From positions 1-13,865 of the forward strand of contig VBCZ01000009.1 in NCBI GenBank assembly GCA_005889025.1: a stretch of DNA of 13,865 nt, read 5' to 3'. This DNA is from Betaproteobacteria bacterium. Lineage in GTDB: Bacteria; Pseudomonadota; Gammaproteobacteria; Burkholderiales; Casimicrobiaceae. A program made the position numbers and the translations under genes. Under the pieces are notes generated by a model. The model made no database searches, was not told the DNA's origin, and saw only the letters and a list, made by a program, of their open reading frames with translations. This document shows, one piece after another, positions 13,828 to 13,865 of the stretch; position 1 is the first letter of the stretch; each line of letters begins with the position of its first letter.

Positions 13828-13865
13828 TGCGCGAGCTTTCCTTCGGATCGAGCGTCCGATGTTAC

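Noticed and set aside
1..13865. tRNA, rRNA, CRISPR, insertion sequence or prophage signals
   Set aside because: No cloverleaf with a CCA end, spaced direct repeats, transposase motif or terminal inverted repeats were seen by eye on either strand.

Overview
This 13.9 kb window is GC-rich chromosomal DNA from a proteobacterium. The gene content and protein style (thiS-thiG next to trmB, an ECF sigma factor with a very small zinc-finger partner, a PRC-barrel gene beside a BON lipoprotein) suggest a betaproteobacterium of Burkholderiales or a near relation. That placement rests on remembered gene neighbourhoods, not on a search. No rRNA, tRNA, CRISPR array, insertion sequence or phage gene was seen, and no stretch over 300 bases lacks a gene.

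Region 1 (1-4263, + strand) is the end of a surface-polysaccharide cluster: two large multidomain glycosyltransferases, the first cut by the left edge, joined by a 4-base GTGA stop/start overlap. Each protein fuses a GT2-type domain to a GT4-like (GT-B) domain, so the pair could carry out several steps of assembling an O-antigen-like glycan. Region 2 (4285-6698, - strand) is a probable operon thiS-thiG-(secreted protein of unknown function)-trmB, combining thiazole biosynthesis with tRNA m7G46 methylation. Region 3 (6864-7662, - strand) is an ECF sigma factor followed by a 57-residue zinc-finger protein, a candidate mini anti-sigma factor.

Region 4 (7672-10429) opens with a 256-base divergent control region. 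It contains a TATAAT box, an opposing TATAGT box and three TCGTGC-type half-sites in alternating orientation. After it come + strand genes: a bacterioferritin-like di-iron protein, a transglutaminase-family gene that has lost its catalytic-cysteine segment and reading frame, a PRC-barrel protein, and a BON-domain lipoprotein with a pentapeptide-repeat linker. Region 5 (10480-13827, - strand) is a very large hybrid sensor kinase gene (seven membrane segments, CHASE-like domain, three PAS domains, HisKA_3/HATPase of the NarL type) interrupted by two single-base frame changes. Two hairpins with opposite polarity lie between and inside the convergent ends of the BON and kinase genes.

The right half reads as an envelope and oxidative/iron-stress neighbourhood, with regulators (ECF sigma, sensor kinase) next to stress effectors (ferritin, PRC, BON). 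The three frame-disrupting events (9.02, 11.89 and 13.32 kb) all lie in this half; they may be real gene decay or assembly errors. No clearly new system is proven here. The best leads are the shared operator region between sigma factor and ferritin, the untracked mini zinc-finger gene, and the catalytic-core deletion in the transglutaminase.
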